A stretch of 64,000 nt of DNA from Bacillus sp. FJAT-42315 (GCF_002797375.1 NZ_KZ454941.1:1578760-1642759); one strand, 5' to 3'; positions 9,783-19,160 are shown, numbered from the stretch's first letter. Program-made: numbers and translations. Notes: generated by a model from the letters alone, not told the origin.

Positions 9783-10517
9783 ATGACATTCATTTTTGCT
9801 CACCGAGGCTATTCAGCTATAGCACCAGAAAATACAATGATGGCGTTTCAAGCGGCTCAAGACGCTGGAGCAGATGGGATTGAGTTAGATGTTCAAATGA
9901 CAAAGGATGGATGCTTAGTCGTCATTCATGATGAGAAGTTAGACCGCACAACGAATGGCAAGGGCTATGTGAAAGATTGGACTTGGAGCGAGCTGAAGCA
10001 TTTAGAAGCCCCATACAAATATTCAAATATCCAGCCCCCACCGACGATTCCATTGCTTATCGATGTATTTGATTGGATGAAAACCAATCATTTAGTATGT
10101 AATATTGAGTTGAAAAATAACGAATTTCTATATCAAGGAATGGAGGAAAAGGTTCTTCAACTTATTCGTCAATATCAATATGAAGATCGAGTGATTATTT
10201 CCTCATTTAATCATTATTCCTTAGCTCATTTTCATCGTCTCGCTCCCGATATTCAAACGGCTATTTTGTATTCCTCTCATTTATATATGCCGTGGAAGTA
10301 TGCAACAGCCATTGGGGCTAGCGCCATTCATCCTAATGTTCGCACAGTGAATAGCGCCATCATTCAAGCCTCGATTGAACATGGCGTGGCCGTTCGTCCT
10401 TATACTGTTAACAAGGAGAAGCAAATGGAATGGCTCATTCAGCAAGGTTGTTCCGCCATGTTTACAGATGATCCCCAAAAAGCGATCGCTATTCGAAAAT
10501 CAATTTTTGGACAGTAA
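9783..10517 (+). CDS. yqiK: Glycerophosphodiester phosphodiesterase (YqiK-like)
   Basis: 244-residue GDPD TIM barrel, predicted to hydrolyse glycerophosphodiesters to glycerol 3-phosphate and an alcohol. Motifs in order: FAHRGYSAIAPENTMMAF (His-Arg, then Glu-Asn, residues 5-22), DGIELDVQMTKDGCLVVIHDEKLDRTTNGKG with metal-binding Glu/Asp and catalytic His (35-65), CNIELKN (about 105) and FTDDP near the C-terminus. No signal peptide, so cytoplasmic. In B. subtilis a gene of this family (yqiK) also lies between spo0A and bkdR. A GGGAG site precedes ATG 9783. Confidence 0.85.
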   Translation: MTFIFAHRGYSAIAPENTMMAFQAAQDAGADGIELDVQMTKDGCLVVIHDEKLDRTTNGKGYVKDWTWSELKHLEAPYKYSNIQPPPTIPLLIDVFDWMKTNHLVCNIELKNNEFLYQGMEEKVLQLIRQYQYEDRVIISSFNHYSLAHFHRLAPDIQTAILYSSHLYMPWKYATAIGASAIHPNVRTVNSAIIQASIEHGVAVRPYTVNKEKQMEWLIQQGCSAMFTDDPQKAIAIRKSIFGQ

Positions 10518-10521
10518 AAAT

Positions 10522-10574
10522 AAAAAGGCTTTGCTAGAAATGTTCACATCAAACATTGTAGCAAAGCTTTTTTT
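10522..10574. terminator. Bidirectional terminator between yqiK and yqzF
   Basis: AAAAAGGCTTTGCTA pairs with TAGCAAAGCTTTTTT (one G-U); inner AATGTT/AACATT continues the stem. A and T runs on both sides serve the two convergent genes. Confidence 0.9.
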
Positions 10575-10810
10575 TACGATTTTTTGAAGCGATCCTGTAC
10601 TTTGTTATTTTTGCGATCACGACGAAGAATAAAGCCAGCGATAAAGCCTAATCCGCCAATAAATAAAAGCAAACCGACGATAAATTGTAGCCATAGAAAC
10701 GGAAATAGAGGATGTGAAATGCCAAACAGCATATCCCTCATTAATTTAATGCCTAATCCTGCAAGAAAACCTGGAATGACTAATATTAATAATGCGATAA
10801 ATCGAACCAT
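10574..10810 (-). CDS. yqzF: DUF2627 membrane protein YqzF
   Basis: 78 residues with two predicted membrane segments (about 4-22, and 40-63), ending in a basic cytoplasmic tail (RRDRKNNKVQDRFKKS). Matches the DUF2627/YqzF family as I recall it; the same small gene sits beside bkdR in B. subtilis. Function unknown. The opposite frame (10584-10826) is also open, but the hydrophobic protein on this strand, the AGGAGCATACAA site before its ATG and the synteny favour this one. Confidence 0.8.
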   Translation of the reverse strand: MVRFIALLILVIPGFLAGLGIKLMRDMLFGISHPLFPFLWLQFIVGLLLFIGGLGFIAGFILRRDRKNNKVQDRFKKS

Positions 10811-10862
10811 TTGTATGCTCCTTTAATTGTTCCTCAAAAAAATCATATCCTACTAGGTAAAT

Positions 10863-10892
10863 TTGTCAAGCGGCAGTTGTGGCGCTTACAAT
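10863..10892 (+). promoter_or_regulatory. Sigma-A promoter of bkdR
   Basis: TTGTCA at 10863-10868, 18-base spacer, TACAAT at 10887-10892; transcription would start about 30 bases before the ATG at 10929. Confidence 0.6.
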
Positions 10893-10928
10893 AGAAGTAT
10901 GCAAAATTTTGCAGGTGGGGGTGGGTTC

Positions 10929-12638
10929 ATGCAATATGATCTTATTTTTGAATCAATTGATGAAGGGATGATTGTTGTCGATCATTCCGAGGAAATTATT
11001 TTGTACAACAAAAGTGCGGAACGAATCATTGGGGTAGATAAACAGCAGGCGATTGGTCAACATATTAGAATGGTTATTCCAACTAGTCGACTTCCCGAAG
11101 TGATGAAGGAAAAGAAGGCGGAAATTAATCAAGAGCATCAGCTTTCAACGAATTCAAAAATTATTACTTCACGAATTCCGATGATTACCGATGAAGGAGA
11201 AGTGATTGGCGCTTTTTCCGTGTTTAAGGATATTACTGAAGTCATGAATTTAGCTGAGGAAATTACCAATTTAAAAGAAGTCCAAACGATGCTTGAAGCG
11301 ATTATTTATTCGAGTGATGATGCTATTTCTGTTGTGGATGAACAGGGAAGAGGATTGTTAATTAACCCAGCCTACACAAGATTAACAGGATTAAGCAAAG
11401 AAGAAGTGATCGGCCAGCCAGCTACAACGGATATATCAGAAGGAGAAAGCGTGCATCTTCAAGTATTAGAAACGAGGCAGCCGATGCGAGGGGTGAAAAT
11501 GAATGTGGGCGCCAAAAAACGAGAAGTCGTTGTCAATGTTGCTCCGATTATCGTCGATGGACAATTAAAGGGAAGTGTAGGCGTCATTCATGATTTGACA
11601 GAAATTCAGTCATTGACGAAACAATTAAATAGAGCGAGACAAATTATTCGAACGCTAGAAGCAAAATATACGTTTGAAGATATTGTCGGCAGCTCGGAAG
11701 AAATGAAGATAGCGATTGAACAAGCGAAAATAGGAGCAAGTACGCCGGCTGCTGTTCTTCTCAGGGGAGAATCGGGAACAGGAAAAGAGTTGTTTGCTCA
11801 TGCGATTCATAACGCGAGTGACCGTCGTTATAACAAGTTTATTCGGGTTAACTGTGCCGCTCTTTCTGAATCTTTGCTAGAAAGTGAACTGTTTGGCTAT
11901 GAAGAAGGTGCCTTTTCAGGAGCACGTCGTGGTGGTAAAACAGGGCTTTTTGAAGAAGCGAATAATGGCAGTATTTTTCTTGATGAAATTGGTGAATTAA
12001 GTGCGAACACTCAGGCGAAACTGTTACGGGTGCTACAAGAACAAGAAATTGTTCGTGTAGGTGGGACGAAATCGGTTCCAATCAATGTTCGCATTATTTC
12101 AGCGACGAATGTCCATTTGGAAAAGGCGATGATTGACGGGAGTTTTCGTGAGGACCTGTATTATCGCTTGAATCGAATGCCGATACATATTCCTCCGCTT
12201 CGAAATAGAAAAGCTGATATTCAGTTATTATGTGACCGCTTAATTATTAAGTTAAATCAAGATTATGGACGAAATGTAAAGGGGCTGACGCCAGCTGCTT
12301 TGAAGAAATTAACGAATTATCATTGGCCAGGAAATGTCCGTGAGCTAGAAAATATTTTAGGTAGAGCGATGATTTTTTCAACCTATACAGAGACCTTCAT
12401 TGATGCGGACACATTACATGTCATTGAAGGACAGCAGAGCGAAGCGGTTCATGAACGAAAGGAGCCAAATAAACACGAATCTCATGAGACTCTTCAGGAC
12501 ATGATGGACAAATACGAAAAAACAGTCATTCAAGAAGCGCTGGAACAAAATAATGGCAACAAAACTGCCACAGCCAAAAAACTAGATATATCGATTCGAA
12601 GTCTGTATTATAAATTAGAAAAGTATAACTTGAATTAA
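10929..12638 (+). CDS. bkdR: Sigma-54-dependent activator BkdR
   Basis: 569 residues. Two PAS domains (about 1-100 and 110-215), then the AAA+ enhancer-binding domain (about 250-475): Walker [16 protein letters not shown], sigma-54 contact loop GAFSGA in [15 protein letters not shown], Walker [11 protein letters not shown], and [12 protein letters not shown]; a Fis-type helix-turn-helix ends the protein ([26 protein letters not shown]). It activates the bkd operon with SigL (sigma-54), sensing branched-chain intermediates in B. subtilis. The loop has Ser in place of the usual Thr of GAFTGA. The start is ATG 10929, behind GGTGGGGGTGG; the frame is open 22 codons further upstream through the promoter. 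Confidence 0.93.
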   Translation: MQYDLIFESIDEGMIVVDHSEEIILYNKSAERIIGVDKQQAIGQHIRMVIPTSRLPEVMKEKKAEINQEHQLSTNSKIITSRIPMITDEGEVIGAFSVFKDITEVMNLAEEITNLKEVQTMLEAIIYSSDDAISVVDEQGRGLLINPAYTRLTGLSKEEVIGQPATTDISEGESVHLQVLETRQPMRGVKMNVGAKKREVVVNVAPIIVDGQLKGSVGVIHDLTEIQSLTKQLNRARQIIRTLEAKYTFEDIVGSSEEMKIAIEQAKIGASTPAAVLLRGESGTGKELFAHAIHNASDRRYNKFIRVNCAALSESLLESELFGYEEGAFSGARRGGKTGLFEEANNGSIFLDEIGELSANTQAKLLRVLQEQEIVRVGGTKSVPINVRIISATNVHLEKAMIDGSFREDLYYRLNRMPIHIPPLRNRKADIQLLCDRLIIKLNQDYGRNVKGLTPAALKKLTNYHWPGNVRELENILGRAMIFSTYTETFIDADTLHVIEGQQSEAVHERKEPNKHESHETLQDMMDKYEKTVIQEALEQNNGNKTATAKKLDISIRSLYYKLEKYNLN

Positions 12639-12684
12639 ATTGCACGCAAAAAAATGCGCTATTTGCAATTGTTTGCACGTTTCA
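12639..12684. promoter_or_regulatory. Inverted repeats upstream of the bkd promoter (possible BkdR sites)
   Basis: ATTGCA (12639-12644) and TGCAAT (12664-12669) frame an inner CGCA/TGCG repeat, and a further TTTGCA copy lies at 12672-12677. Position 50-80 bases before the -24 element fits an enhancer site for BkdR; it could also weakly terminate bkdR, but no T run follows. Confidence 0.45.
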
Positions 12685-12719
12685 TTTGGGAATTAAAGCG
12701 TTTTCAATAGTGAGCTGAA

Positions 12720-12737
12720 TTGGCATAGTAATTGCAT
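12720..12737 (+). promoter_or_regulatory. Sigma-54 (SigL) -24/-12 promoter of the bkd operon
   Basis: TTGGCATAGTAATTGCAT matches the consensus TTGGCAC-N5-TTGCAT at all but one base, with GG and GC at the right spacing. It lies between the activator gene and bcd. Confidence 0.92.
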
Positions 12738-12788
12738 TATTAACAATGGAGATATAAAATCATTTATTTTAAACGAGGGGGATTTACA

Positions 12789-13883
12789 ATGGAAATTTTT
12801 AAATATATGGAGACATACGATTACGAGCAACTGGTCTTTTGTCAAGATAAAACATCAGGATTAAAAGCGATTATTGCGATTCATGATACGACGCTTGGAC
12901 CAGCGCTTGGTGGAACGAGAATGTGGACGTATGCATCCGAAGAAGCGGCCATTGAGGATGCCCTTCGTTTAGCTAAAGGGATGACATATAAAAACGCAGC
13001 GGCAGGACTTAATCTTGGCGGAGGAAAAACGGTCATTATCGGCGATCCTCGAAAAGACAAAAACGAAGAAATGTTCCGAGCGTTTGGCCGTTTCATTCAA
13101 GGGTTAAACGGTCGCTACATTACGGCTGAAGATGTAGGAACAACAGTGGAGGATATGGATTTAATTCATGAAGAAACGGATTATGTAACAGGGATTTCGC
13201 CAGCCTTTGGATCTTCAGGAAATCCATCTCCAGTGACAGCTTACGGTTGTTTTGTCGGCATGAAAGCAGCAGCAAAAGAAGCATTTGGTACCGATTCATT
13301 GGAAGGATTGACCGTGTCTGTTCAAGGTGTGGGAAATGTTTCTTATCACCTTTGCCGTCATCTTCACGAAGCAGGAGCGAAACTGATCGTTACAGATATT
13401 AATAAAGAAGCTGTTCAGCGTGCAGTCGCTGATTTTGGTGCTCAAGCAGTGAATCCAGACGAGATTTATGGAGTAGAAGCGGATATTTTCGCGCCGTGTG
13501 CCCTTGGAGCGATCATCAATTCAGATACAATTCCGCAGTTGAAAGTGAAAGTGGTAGCAGGCTCTGCTAATAACCAATTAAAAGAAAATTGTCATGGAGA
13601 TGAGTTGCATGAACGCGGCATTATTTATGCACCAGACTATGTCATTAATGCGGGTGGCGTGATTAACGTGGCGGACGAGCTTCATGGATATAACCGTGAG
13701 CGTGCGATGAGAAAAGTAGAACAAATATACAACAACATTGAAAAAGCGATTGAAATCTCTAAGCGTGACGGAATTCCAACGTATCAAGCGGCTGATCGTA
13801 TGGCTGAAGAACGAATTGCGAAGATGCGGGGATCTCGCAGTCAGTTTTTATTAAATGGTCACCATATTTTATCAAGACGTTAA
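12789..13883 (+). CDS. bcd: Leucine dehydrogenase
   Basis: NAD-dependent amino-acid dehydrogenase (364 residues) that deaminates Leu, Val and Ile to branched-chain 2-oxoacids, feeding the Bkd complex. Seen: the Glu/Leu/Phe/Val dehydrogenase signature [19 protein letters not shown] with the catalytic Lys at about residue 80, LGGTRMW substrate segment, and the Rossmann motif [12 protein letters not shown] near 180. Ideal GAGGGGG site before ATG 12789. First gene after the sigma-54 promoter; in B. subtilis ptb comes before it, but ptb is absent here. Confidence 0.95.
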   Translation: MEIFKYMETYDYEQLVFCQDKTSGLKAIIAIHDTTLGPALGGTRMWTYASEEAAIEDALRLAKGMTYKNAAAGLNLGGGKTVIIGDPRKDKNEEMFRAFGRFIQGLNGRYITAEDVGTTVEDMDLIHEETDYVTGISPAFGSSGNPSPVTAYGCFVGMKAAAKEAFGTDSLEGLTVSVQGVGNVSYHLCRHLHEAGAKLIVTDINKEAVQRAVADFGAQAVNPDEIYGVEADIFAPCALGAIINSDTIPQLKVKVVAGSANNQLKENCHGDELHERGIIYAPDYVINAGGVINVADELHGYNRERAMRKVEQIYNNIEKAIEISKRDGIPTYQAADRMAEERIAKMRGSRSQFLLNGHHILSRR

Positions 13884-13925
13884 ACGATCGTTTGGTCATT
13901 TAACGAGATGAATGGAGGTGCGGCT

Positions 13926-14354
13926 ATGCAGATGCAACCATACCGAATGCTTGCGATGTATGTGGACAATCATTCGGTCAATACAGGGATATTTGATAAT
14001 GAAATAGCTGTATTTGAACGAACTCTGCCTTTTGAAAACGAGCCGCTATCTGTTCCGTTTATCAACACGTATTCAGAAAAACTATTAGCTTCTCTTGATG
14101 AGGAAGGCATGAATATGTCAAAGTTGCAAGCGATTTGTGTCCCCAGTGTCACCAACGGGATGGCCGAACGTGACCTATTGGCTGGGTTGAAAATCGCCGC
14201 TGCTATCGCTGAACGATTACATATTCCTGTTTTCTTCGTGCACACAAATAGATGGAGGCAAGAAAGTAGCAAACAGGTAGCTTATGATGGAGATCCGTTG
14301 CTGCTTTTACTTGCTGAACAAGCATTATCACAAAGGTCATCAACGAAAGAGTAA
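13926..14354 (+). CDS. Short butyrate-kinase-like protein of unknown function
   Basis: 142 residues in the position that buk (branched-chain fatty-acid kinase) occupies in B. subtilis. Its N-terminal half follows the layout of Buk: YRMLAMYVDNHSVNTGIFDNEIAVF resembles the Buk opening (RILVINPGSTSTKIAVFQNE from memory), and LAGLKIAAAIAERLHIPVFFVH resembles the helix-strand GGIIAHEIAEQLNIPAFIV. The phosphate-binding NPGSTSTK residues are not kept, and the C-terminal two thirds of a kinase is missing. Start ATG 13926 follows GGAGGTGCGGCT. The frame is intact and the gene lies 22 bases before lpdV, so it looks like a retained remnant with a changed role rather than a fresh pseudogene. Homology is by eye and unproven. 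Confidence 0.6.
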   Translation: MQMQPYRMLAMYVDNHSVNTGIFDNEIAVFERTLPFENEPLSVPFINTYSEKLLASLDEEGMNMSKLQAICVPSVTNGMAERDLLAGLKIAAAIAERLHIPVFFVHTNRWRQESSKQVAYDGDPLLLLLAEQALSQRSSTKE

Positions 14355-14376
14355 GAAGAATAGAGGAGGAGAATCA

Positions 14377-15801
14377 ATGGCTGAAGAATATGATGTAGTC
14401 ATTCTTGGTGGAGGAACAGGTGGATATGTAGCGGCTATTCGAGCATCACAGCTCGGATTAAAGACGGCTATCGTTGAAAAAAGTAAGCTAGGTGGTACCT
14501 GCTTACATAAAGGCTGTATTCCAAGTAAAGCATTACTTCGAAGTGCAGAAGTATTTAAAACTGCTCAAAAGAGTGAGGAGTTCGGGGTAGTAACAGGAGA
14601 CGTCTCGTTGAACTTTCAAAAGGTGCAAGAGCGAAAGCAAAACATTGTAAATGGTCTTCACAATGGCGTCGTTGGATTGATGAAAAAAGGGAAAATCGAT
14701 GTGTTTGAAGGTATCGGTCGTATATTAGGTCCATCGATTTTTTCACCACTTCCAGGAACGATCTCTGTCGAAATGAATAACGGAAGTGAAAATGAAATGC
14801 TCATTCCTAAAAATGTTATTGTTGCGACAGGATCACGTCCAAGAACGTTACCAGGGCTAGACTTTGATGGTGAGTACATTCTTTCCTCTGATGAAGCACT
14901 TGAGTTAAAAGAAGTACCTCAATCGATTGTGATCGTCGGTGGAGGTGTCATTGGGATTGAATGGGCATCTATGTTAGCTGACTTCGGAGCAAAAGTGACG
15001 GTTTTAGAATATGCGAATCGAATCATTCCGACAGAGGATGCCGACATTTCTAAAGAAATGGAGCGTTTATTGAAAAAGCGTGGCATTGAGGTCGTCACGA
15101 ATGCGAAGGTGCTGGCAGAAACGGTAGAAAAGCAAGAGGGACAAGTGACGATTCAAGCTGAAGTGAATGATGAAAAGCGTTCGTTTACAGCAGAGAAATT
15201 ACTCGTATCGGTTGGACGACAAGCAAATGTGGAAGGTATCGGTCTTGAAAATACGGATATCGTGGTGGAAAAAGGGTTTGTTGCTACGAACGAATTTTAT
15301 CAAACGAAAGAATCCCATATTTATGCGATCGGTGATGTGATCGGTGGTCTTCAACTTGCGCATGTTGCTTCACATGAAGGGTTAACAGCTGTAGAACATA
15401 TAGCGGGTGAAGAAGTGGACCCGATTGATTACACAACGGTTTCCAAATGTATTTACTCTAGCCCTGAAGCAGCGAGCGTCGGTTTAACAGAGCAAGAAGC
15501 GAAAGAGAAAGGCTATGATGTGAAAACGGGTAAATTTTCTTTCCGAGCGATCGGAAAAGCGCTCGTTTATGGAGAAAGTGATGGTTTTGTCAAAATCGTA
15601 GCTGACAAAAAAACAGATGATTTGCTAGGTGTTCATATGATTGGTCCTCATGTGACCGATATGATTTCAGAAGCAGGAGTGGCTCGTGTGCTAGATGCCG
15701 CTTCATGGGAAGTGGCTCATACGATTCATCCGCACCCAACATTGAGTGAGGCAATTGGTGAAGCTGCTTTAGCTGTCGATGGTAAAGCAATTCATTCTTA
15801 A
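14377..15801 (+). CDS. lpdV: Dihydrolipoamide dehydrogenase (E3) of the branched-chain oxoacid dehydrogenase
   Basis: FAD flavoprotein of 474 residues that reoxidises lipoyl groups of E2 with NAD. FAD site VILGGGTGGYVAAIRASQLG (residues 7-26), redox-active disulfide GGTCLHKGCIPSKALLR (about 40-55), NAD site VIVGGGVIGIEWASM (about 187), FAD segment IYAIGDVIGG (about 315), and the dimer-interface catalytic HIHPHPTLSEAIGEA (C-terminus; here TIHPHPT). ATG 14377 follows TAGAGGAGGAG; the frame extends back through the previous gene. Confidence 0.94.
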   Translation: MAEEYDVVILGGGTGGYVAAIRASQLGLKTAIVEKSKLGGTCLHKGCIPSKALLRSAEVFKTAQKSEEFGVVTGDVSLNFQKVQERKQNIVNGLHNGVVGLMKKGKIDVFEGIGRILGPSIFSPLPGTISVEMNNGSENEMLIPKNVIVATGSRPRTLPGLDFDGEYILSSDEALELKEVPQSIVIVGGGVIGIEWASMLADFGAKVTVLEYANRIIPTEDADISKEMERLLKKRGIEVVTNAKVLAETVEKQEGQVTIQAEVNDEKRSFTAEKLLVSVGRQANVEGIGLENTDIVVEKGFVATNEFYQTKESHIYAIGDVIGGLQLAHVASHEGLTAVEHIAGEEVDPIDYTTVSKCIYSSPEAASVGLTEQEAKEKGYDVKTGKFSFRAIGKALVYGESDGFVKIVADKKTDDLLGVHMIGPHVTDMISEAGVARVLDAASWEVAHTIHPHPTLSEAIGEAALAVDGKAIHS

Positions 15802-15827
15802 AATAGGTGAACTAGGGAGGAATAAAT

Positions 15828-16823
15828 ATGGCTGAAAATCGTCACGCAGCATTAGGATTAAGTGATGAAAAAGTATTAGAAATGTATGAAATGATGTTGC
15901 TTGCCCGCCGTTTAGACGAGCGGATGTGGTTATTAAACCGCTCAGGAAAAATTCCGTTTGTAATTTCTTGTCAAGGTCAGGAGGCTGCGCAAGTAGGAGC
16001 AGCGTTCGCTCTAGAGCAAGAAAAGGATTACGTTCTCCCTTACTATCGTGACCTAGGTGTTGTGTTGACGTTTGGGATGACGGCGAAGGAAATTATGCTT
16101 TCTGGCTTTGCTAAAGCAGAAGATCCGAACTCTGGTGGTCGCCAAATGCCTGGACATTTCGGACAAAAGAAAAATCATATCGTCACAGGCTCTTCTCCAG
16201 TAACGACACAAGTGCCACATGCGGTTGGAATTGCGTTAGCAGGAAAAATGGAGAAGAAAGACTTAGTAACGTTTGTGACATTTGGGGAAGGCTCATCGAA
16301 CCAAGGAGACTTCCATGAAGGAGCAAACTTTGCGGGTGTTCATAAACTTCCAGTCATCTTTATGTGCGAAAACAATAAATATGCGATTTCTGTTCCAGTA
16401 GAAAAACAATTAGCTTGTGAAAATGTATCAGATCGCGCCATTGGATACGGTATGCCGGGCTTCACGATCGATGGAAATGATCCGATTGAAGTGTACAAGT
16501 ATGTGAAAGAAGCAGCTGAACGTGGCCGTCGTGGCGAAGGCCCAACGTTAATTGAAACGATTTCTTACCGCTTGACTCCGCACTCCTCGGATGACGATGA
16601 TCGCAGCTACCGTTCACCAGACGAGGTACAAAAAGCGAAAACAAATGATCCAATTATTACATTCGGTGCGTATTTGAAAGAAACAGGTGTCATGACGGAT
16701 GCACTCGAAAAAGACATCAATGATCGTATTATGATTCAAGTAAATGAAGCGACAGATTATGCGGAAAATGCACCTTATCCAAATCCAGAAGATGCACTTA
16801 CATTTGTCTATGCACAACAGTAA
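15828..16823 (+). CDS. bkdAA: Branched-chain 2-oxoacid dehydrogenase E1 alpha
   Basis: 331-residue alpha subunit of the ThDP-dependent E1 heterotetramer that decarboxylates branched-chain 2-oxoacids. Seen: CQGQEAAQVGAAFAL, YRDLGVVLTFGM, and the ThDP motif GEGSSNQGDFHEGANFAGVHKLPVIFMCENN (about 150-180). The phosphorylation-loop region SYRLTPHSSDDD is also present. Between lpdV (26-base gap) and bkdAB (17-base gap), each with its own GGAGG. Confidence 0.95.
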   Translation: MAENRHAALGLSDEKVLEMYEMMLLARRLDERMWLLNRSGKIPFVISCQGQEAAQVGAAFALEQEKDYVLPYYRDLGVVLTFGMTAKEIMLSGFAKAEDPNSGGRQMPGHFGQKKNHIVTGSSPVTTQVPHAVGIALAGKMEKKDLVTFVTFGEGSSNQGDFHEGANFAGVHKLPVIFMCENNKYAISVPVEKQLACENVSDRAIGYGMPGFTIDGNDPIEVYKYVKEAAERGRRGEGPTLIETISYRLTPHSSDDDDRSYRSPDEVQKAKTNDPIITFGAYLKETGVMTDALEKDINDRIMIQVNEATDYAENAPYPNPEDALTFVYAQQ

Positions 16824-16840
16824 TAAGGGGGGAGACAATC

Positions 16841-17824
16841 ATGCCAGTAATTTCTTATATTGATGCGGTAACAATGGCGATTCGTGAAGAAATGGAACGC
16901 GATCCGAAAGTGTTTGTGTTAGGAGAAGACGTCGGGAAAAAAGGTGGCGTATTTAAAGCGACCCAAGGGCTGTATGATCAATTTGGCGAGGAGCGAGTGA
17001 TTGATACGCCGCTTGCGGAATCAGCTATTGCTGGAGTTGGAATTGGTGCGGCGATGTATGGAATGCGACCAATTGCCGAAATGCAGTTTGCTGACTTTAT
17101 TATGCCCGCTGTGAACCAAATTATTTCAGAAGCGGCTCGTATTCGCTATCGTTCCAATAATGATTGGAGCTGTCCAATGGTTATTCGTGCGCCTTACGGT
17201 GGCGGTGTCCACGGAGCTTTGTATCATTCACAATCTGTTGAAGCGGTGTTTGCTAATCAGCCGGGATTGAAAATCGTCATGCCTTCCACTCCGTATGATG
17301 TGAAAGGATTATTAAAAGCAGCGATTCGTGATGAAGACCCTGTGTTGTTTTTTGAACATAAACGAGCGTACCGCTTAATTAAAGGGGAAGTTCCTACGGA
17401 TGATTATGTGTTGCCAATTGGCAAAGCAGATATTAAACGTAAAGGTGAAGATTTAACGGTTATCACGTACGGATTATGCGTTCATTTTGCGATGCAAGCA
17501 GCGGAGAAGCTATCTAAAGACGGAATTGAAGCAGAAATTGTTGATTTACGTACCGTTTATCCATTAGATAAAGAAGCGATCATTGAAGCGGCGAGCAAAA
17601 CGGGGAAAGTACTGCTATTAACGGAAGACAATAAAGAAGGCAGCATTATGAGTGAAGTATCAGCGATTATTGCGGAAAATTGCTTATTTGACCTCGATGC
17701 TCCAATTAAACGATTGGCGGGTCCTGATGTTCCAGCGATGCCGTATGCGCCAACGATGGAAAAATATTTCATGGTGAACCCGGATAAAGTTGAAAAAGCG
17801 ATGAGAGAACTAGCAGAGTTTTAA
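16841..17824 (+). CDS. bkdAB: Branched-chain 2-oxoacid dehydrogenase E1 beta
   Basis: 327-residue beta subunit of E1. Seen: ALYGEDV-type segment VFVLGEDVGKKGGVFKAT near 25, TPLAESAIAGVGIGAAMYGMRPIAEMQFADFI (50-85), the RAPYGGGVHGALYHSQSVEA substrate/ThDP region, and the transketolase C-terminal domain with KVLLLTEDNKEGS. Tight operon spacing to bkdAA and bkdB. Confidence 0.95.
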   Translation: MPVISYIDAVTMAIREEMERDPKVFVLGEDVGKKGGVFKATQGLYDQFGEERVIDTPLAESAIAGVGIGAAMYGMRPIAEMQFADFIMPAVNQIISEAARIRYRSNNDWSCPMVIRAPYGGGVHGALYHSQSVEAVFANQPGLKIVMPSTPYDVKGLLKAAIRDEDPVLFFEHKRAYRLIKGEVPTDDYVLPIGKADIKRKGEDLTVITYGLCVHFAMQAAEKLSKDGIEAEIVDLRTVYPLDKEAIIEAASKTGKVLLLTEDNKEGSIMSEVSAIIAENCLFDLDAPIKRLAGPDVPAMPYAPTMEKYFMVNPDKVEKAMRELAEF

Positions 17825-17847
17825 TCATAAAGGAAGGAGGAGTTTGA

Positions 17848-19116
17848 ATGGGTGTAGAAAAGGTAACGATGCCTCAACTTGGAGAAAGTGTCACGGAAGG
17901 AACAATTAGTAAATGGCTTGTGAGCGCAGGGGATCACGTGAATAAATACGATCCGATTGCGGAAGTAATGACGGATAAAGTCAATGCGGAGGTGCCATCT
18001 TCTTTTACTGGTGTCATTAAAGAATTAACGGCTGCGGAAGGCGATACGCTAGAAGTAGGTGAAGTGATTTGTTTAATGGACGTGCAAGGAGCAGGTGGAA
18101 CTGCGGAAGCAGAAGCACCGAAGCAAGAGCAGACTGAGTCGCAGACCGAACAAATAACAGCAGGAAGCGAAAACAAAGCTCGTTATTCGCCTGCTGTATT
18201 GAAATTATCGCAAGAGCATAGCATCGATTTAGCGCAAGTGAAGGGATCTGGAAAAGGCGGCCGAATTACTCGTAAAGATATTTTGAAAATCGTCGAAACG
18301 GGCGTCATTCCAAAGGGAAATGAATCGTCTGCAAGTCAAGCTCGTGAGCAACAAGCACCAATTCAAGCCCCTGTATATGAAGAGAAAGCGGCTAAGCCAA
18401 GTGTGACTCCTCTTCCAGGTGATGTGAGCATTCCTGTGAATGGTGTTCGAAAAGCGATTGCTGCTAATATGGTGCGTAGCAAGCAAGAAGTGCCTCATGC
18501 TTGGACGATGATGGAAGTCGATGTAACGAATCTCGTTGCCTATCGCGATTCCATTAAGAAAGAGTTTAAACAAAAAGAAGGCTTTAACTTAACGTACTTC
18601 GCGTTCTTCGTCAAAGCAGTTGCTCAAGCACTGAAAGAATTCCCACAAATTAATTCGATGTGGGCAGGCGACCAGATCATTCAAAAGAAAGATATCAATT
18701 TATCGATTGCTGTGGCAACGGATGATGCATTATTTGTTCCGGTTATTAAACAAGCCGACGAAAAAACAATCAAAGGCATTGGCCGTGAAATTTACGAACT
18801 AGCGGGCAAAGTTCGTACAGGCACATTAAAAGCAGACGATATGCAAGGTGGAACGTTCACAATCAACAATACAGGATCGTTTGGTTCTGTGCAGTCGATG
18901 GGAATTATTAATTACCCGCAAGCAGCGATCTTGCAAGTGGAATCAATTGTGAAACGTCCAGTCGTCATGGACAACGGAATGATTGCTGTTCGTGACATGG
19001 TCAACCTGTGTCTATCACTTGATCATCGCGTGCTTGATGGGCTCGTTTGCGGCCACTTCTTAAAGCGCGTGAAAGAAATCCTAGAAAACGTATCTGAGCA
19101 AACATCGGTTTATTAA
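17848..19116 (+). CDS. bkdB: Branched-chain 2-oxoacid dehydrogenase E2 (dihydrolipoyl acyltransferase)
   Basis: 422-residue core of the Bkd complex. A single lipoyl domain (residues 1-80) with the lipoylated Lys in VMTDKVNAEVPS, an acidic linker, a peripheral subunit-binding domain (about 112-148: ARYSPAVLKLSQEHSIDLAQVKGSGKGGRITRKDIL), an Ala/Pro/Gln-rich linker, and the catalytic acyltransferase domain ending with the active-site LSLDHRVLDG (His and Asp). It transfers acyl groups to CoA, giving isovaleryl-, isobutyryl- and 2-methylbutyryl-CoA for branched fatty acids or catabolism. Confidence 0.95.
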   Translation: MGVEKVTMPQLGESVTEGTISKWLVSAGDHVNKYDPIAEVMTDKVNAEVPSSFTGVIKELTAAEGDTLEVGEVICLMDVQGAGGTAEAEAPKQEQTESQTEQITAGSENKARYSPAVLKLSQEHSIDLAQVKGSGKGGRITRKDILKIVETGVIPKGNESSASQAREQQAPIQAPVYEEKAAKPSVTPLPGDVSIPVNGVRKAIAANMVRSKQEVPHAWTMMEVDVTNLVAYRDSIKKEFKQKEGFNLTYFAFFVKAVAQALKEFPQINSMWAGDQIIQKKDINLSIAVATDDALFVPVIKQADEKTIKGIGREIYELAGKVRTGTLKADDMQGGTFTINNTGSFGSVQSMGIINYPQAAILQVESIVKRPVVMDNGMIAVRDMVNLCLSLDHRVLDGLVCGHFLKRVKEILENVSEQTSVY

Positions 19117-19120
19117 TAAG

Positions 19121-19160
19121 AAAAGAGACTGATCCCTTAAGTCAGTCTCTTTCTATTTTT
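19121..19160. terminator. Bidirectional terminator after bkdB
   Basis: AAAGAGACTGA pairs with TCAGTCTCTTT, then TCTATTTTT. The hairpin also covers the last codons of the opposite-strand small membrane gene. Confidence 0.8.

Noticed and set aside
10584-10826. 80-codon plus-strand frame opposite yqzF
   Set aside because: The minus-strand frame gives a plausible two-helix membrane protein with ribosome binding site and conserved position; this one is its mirror.
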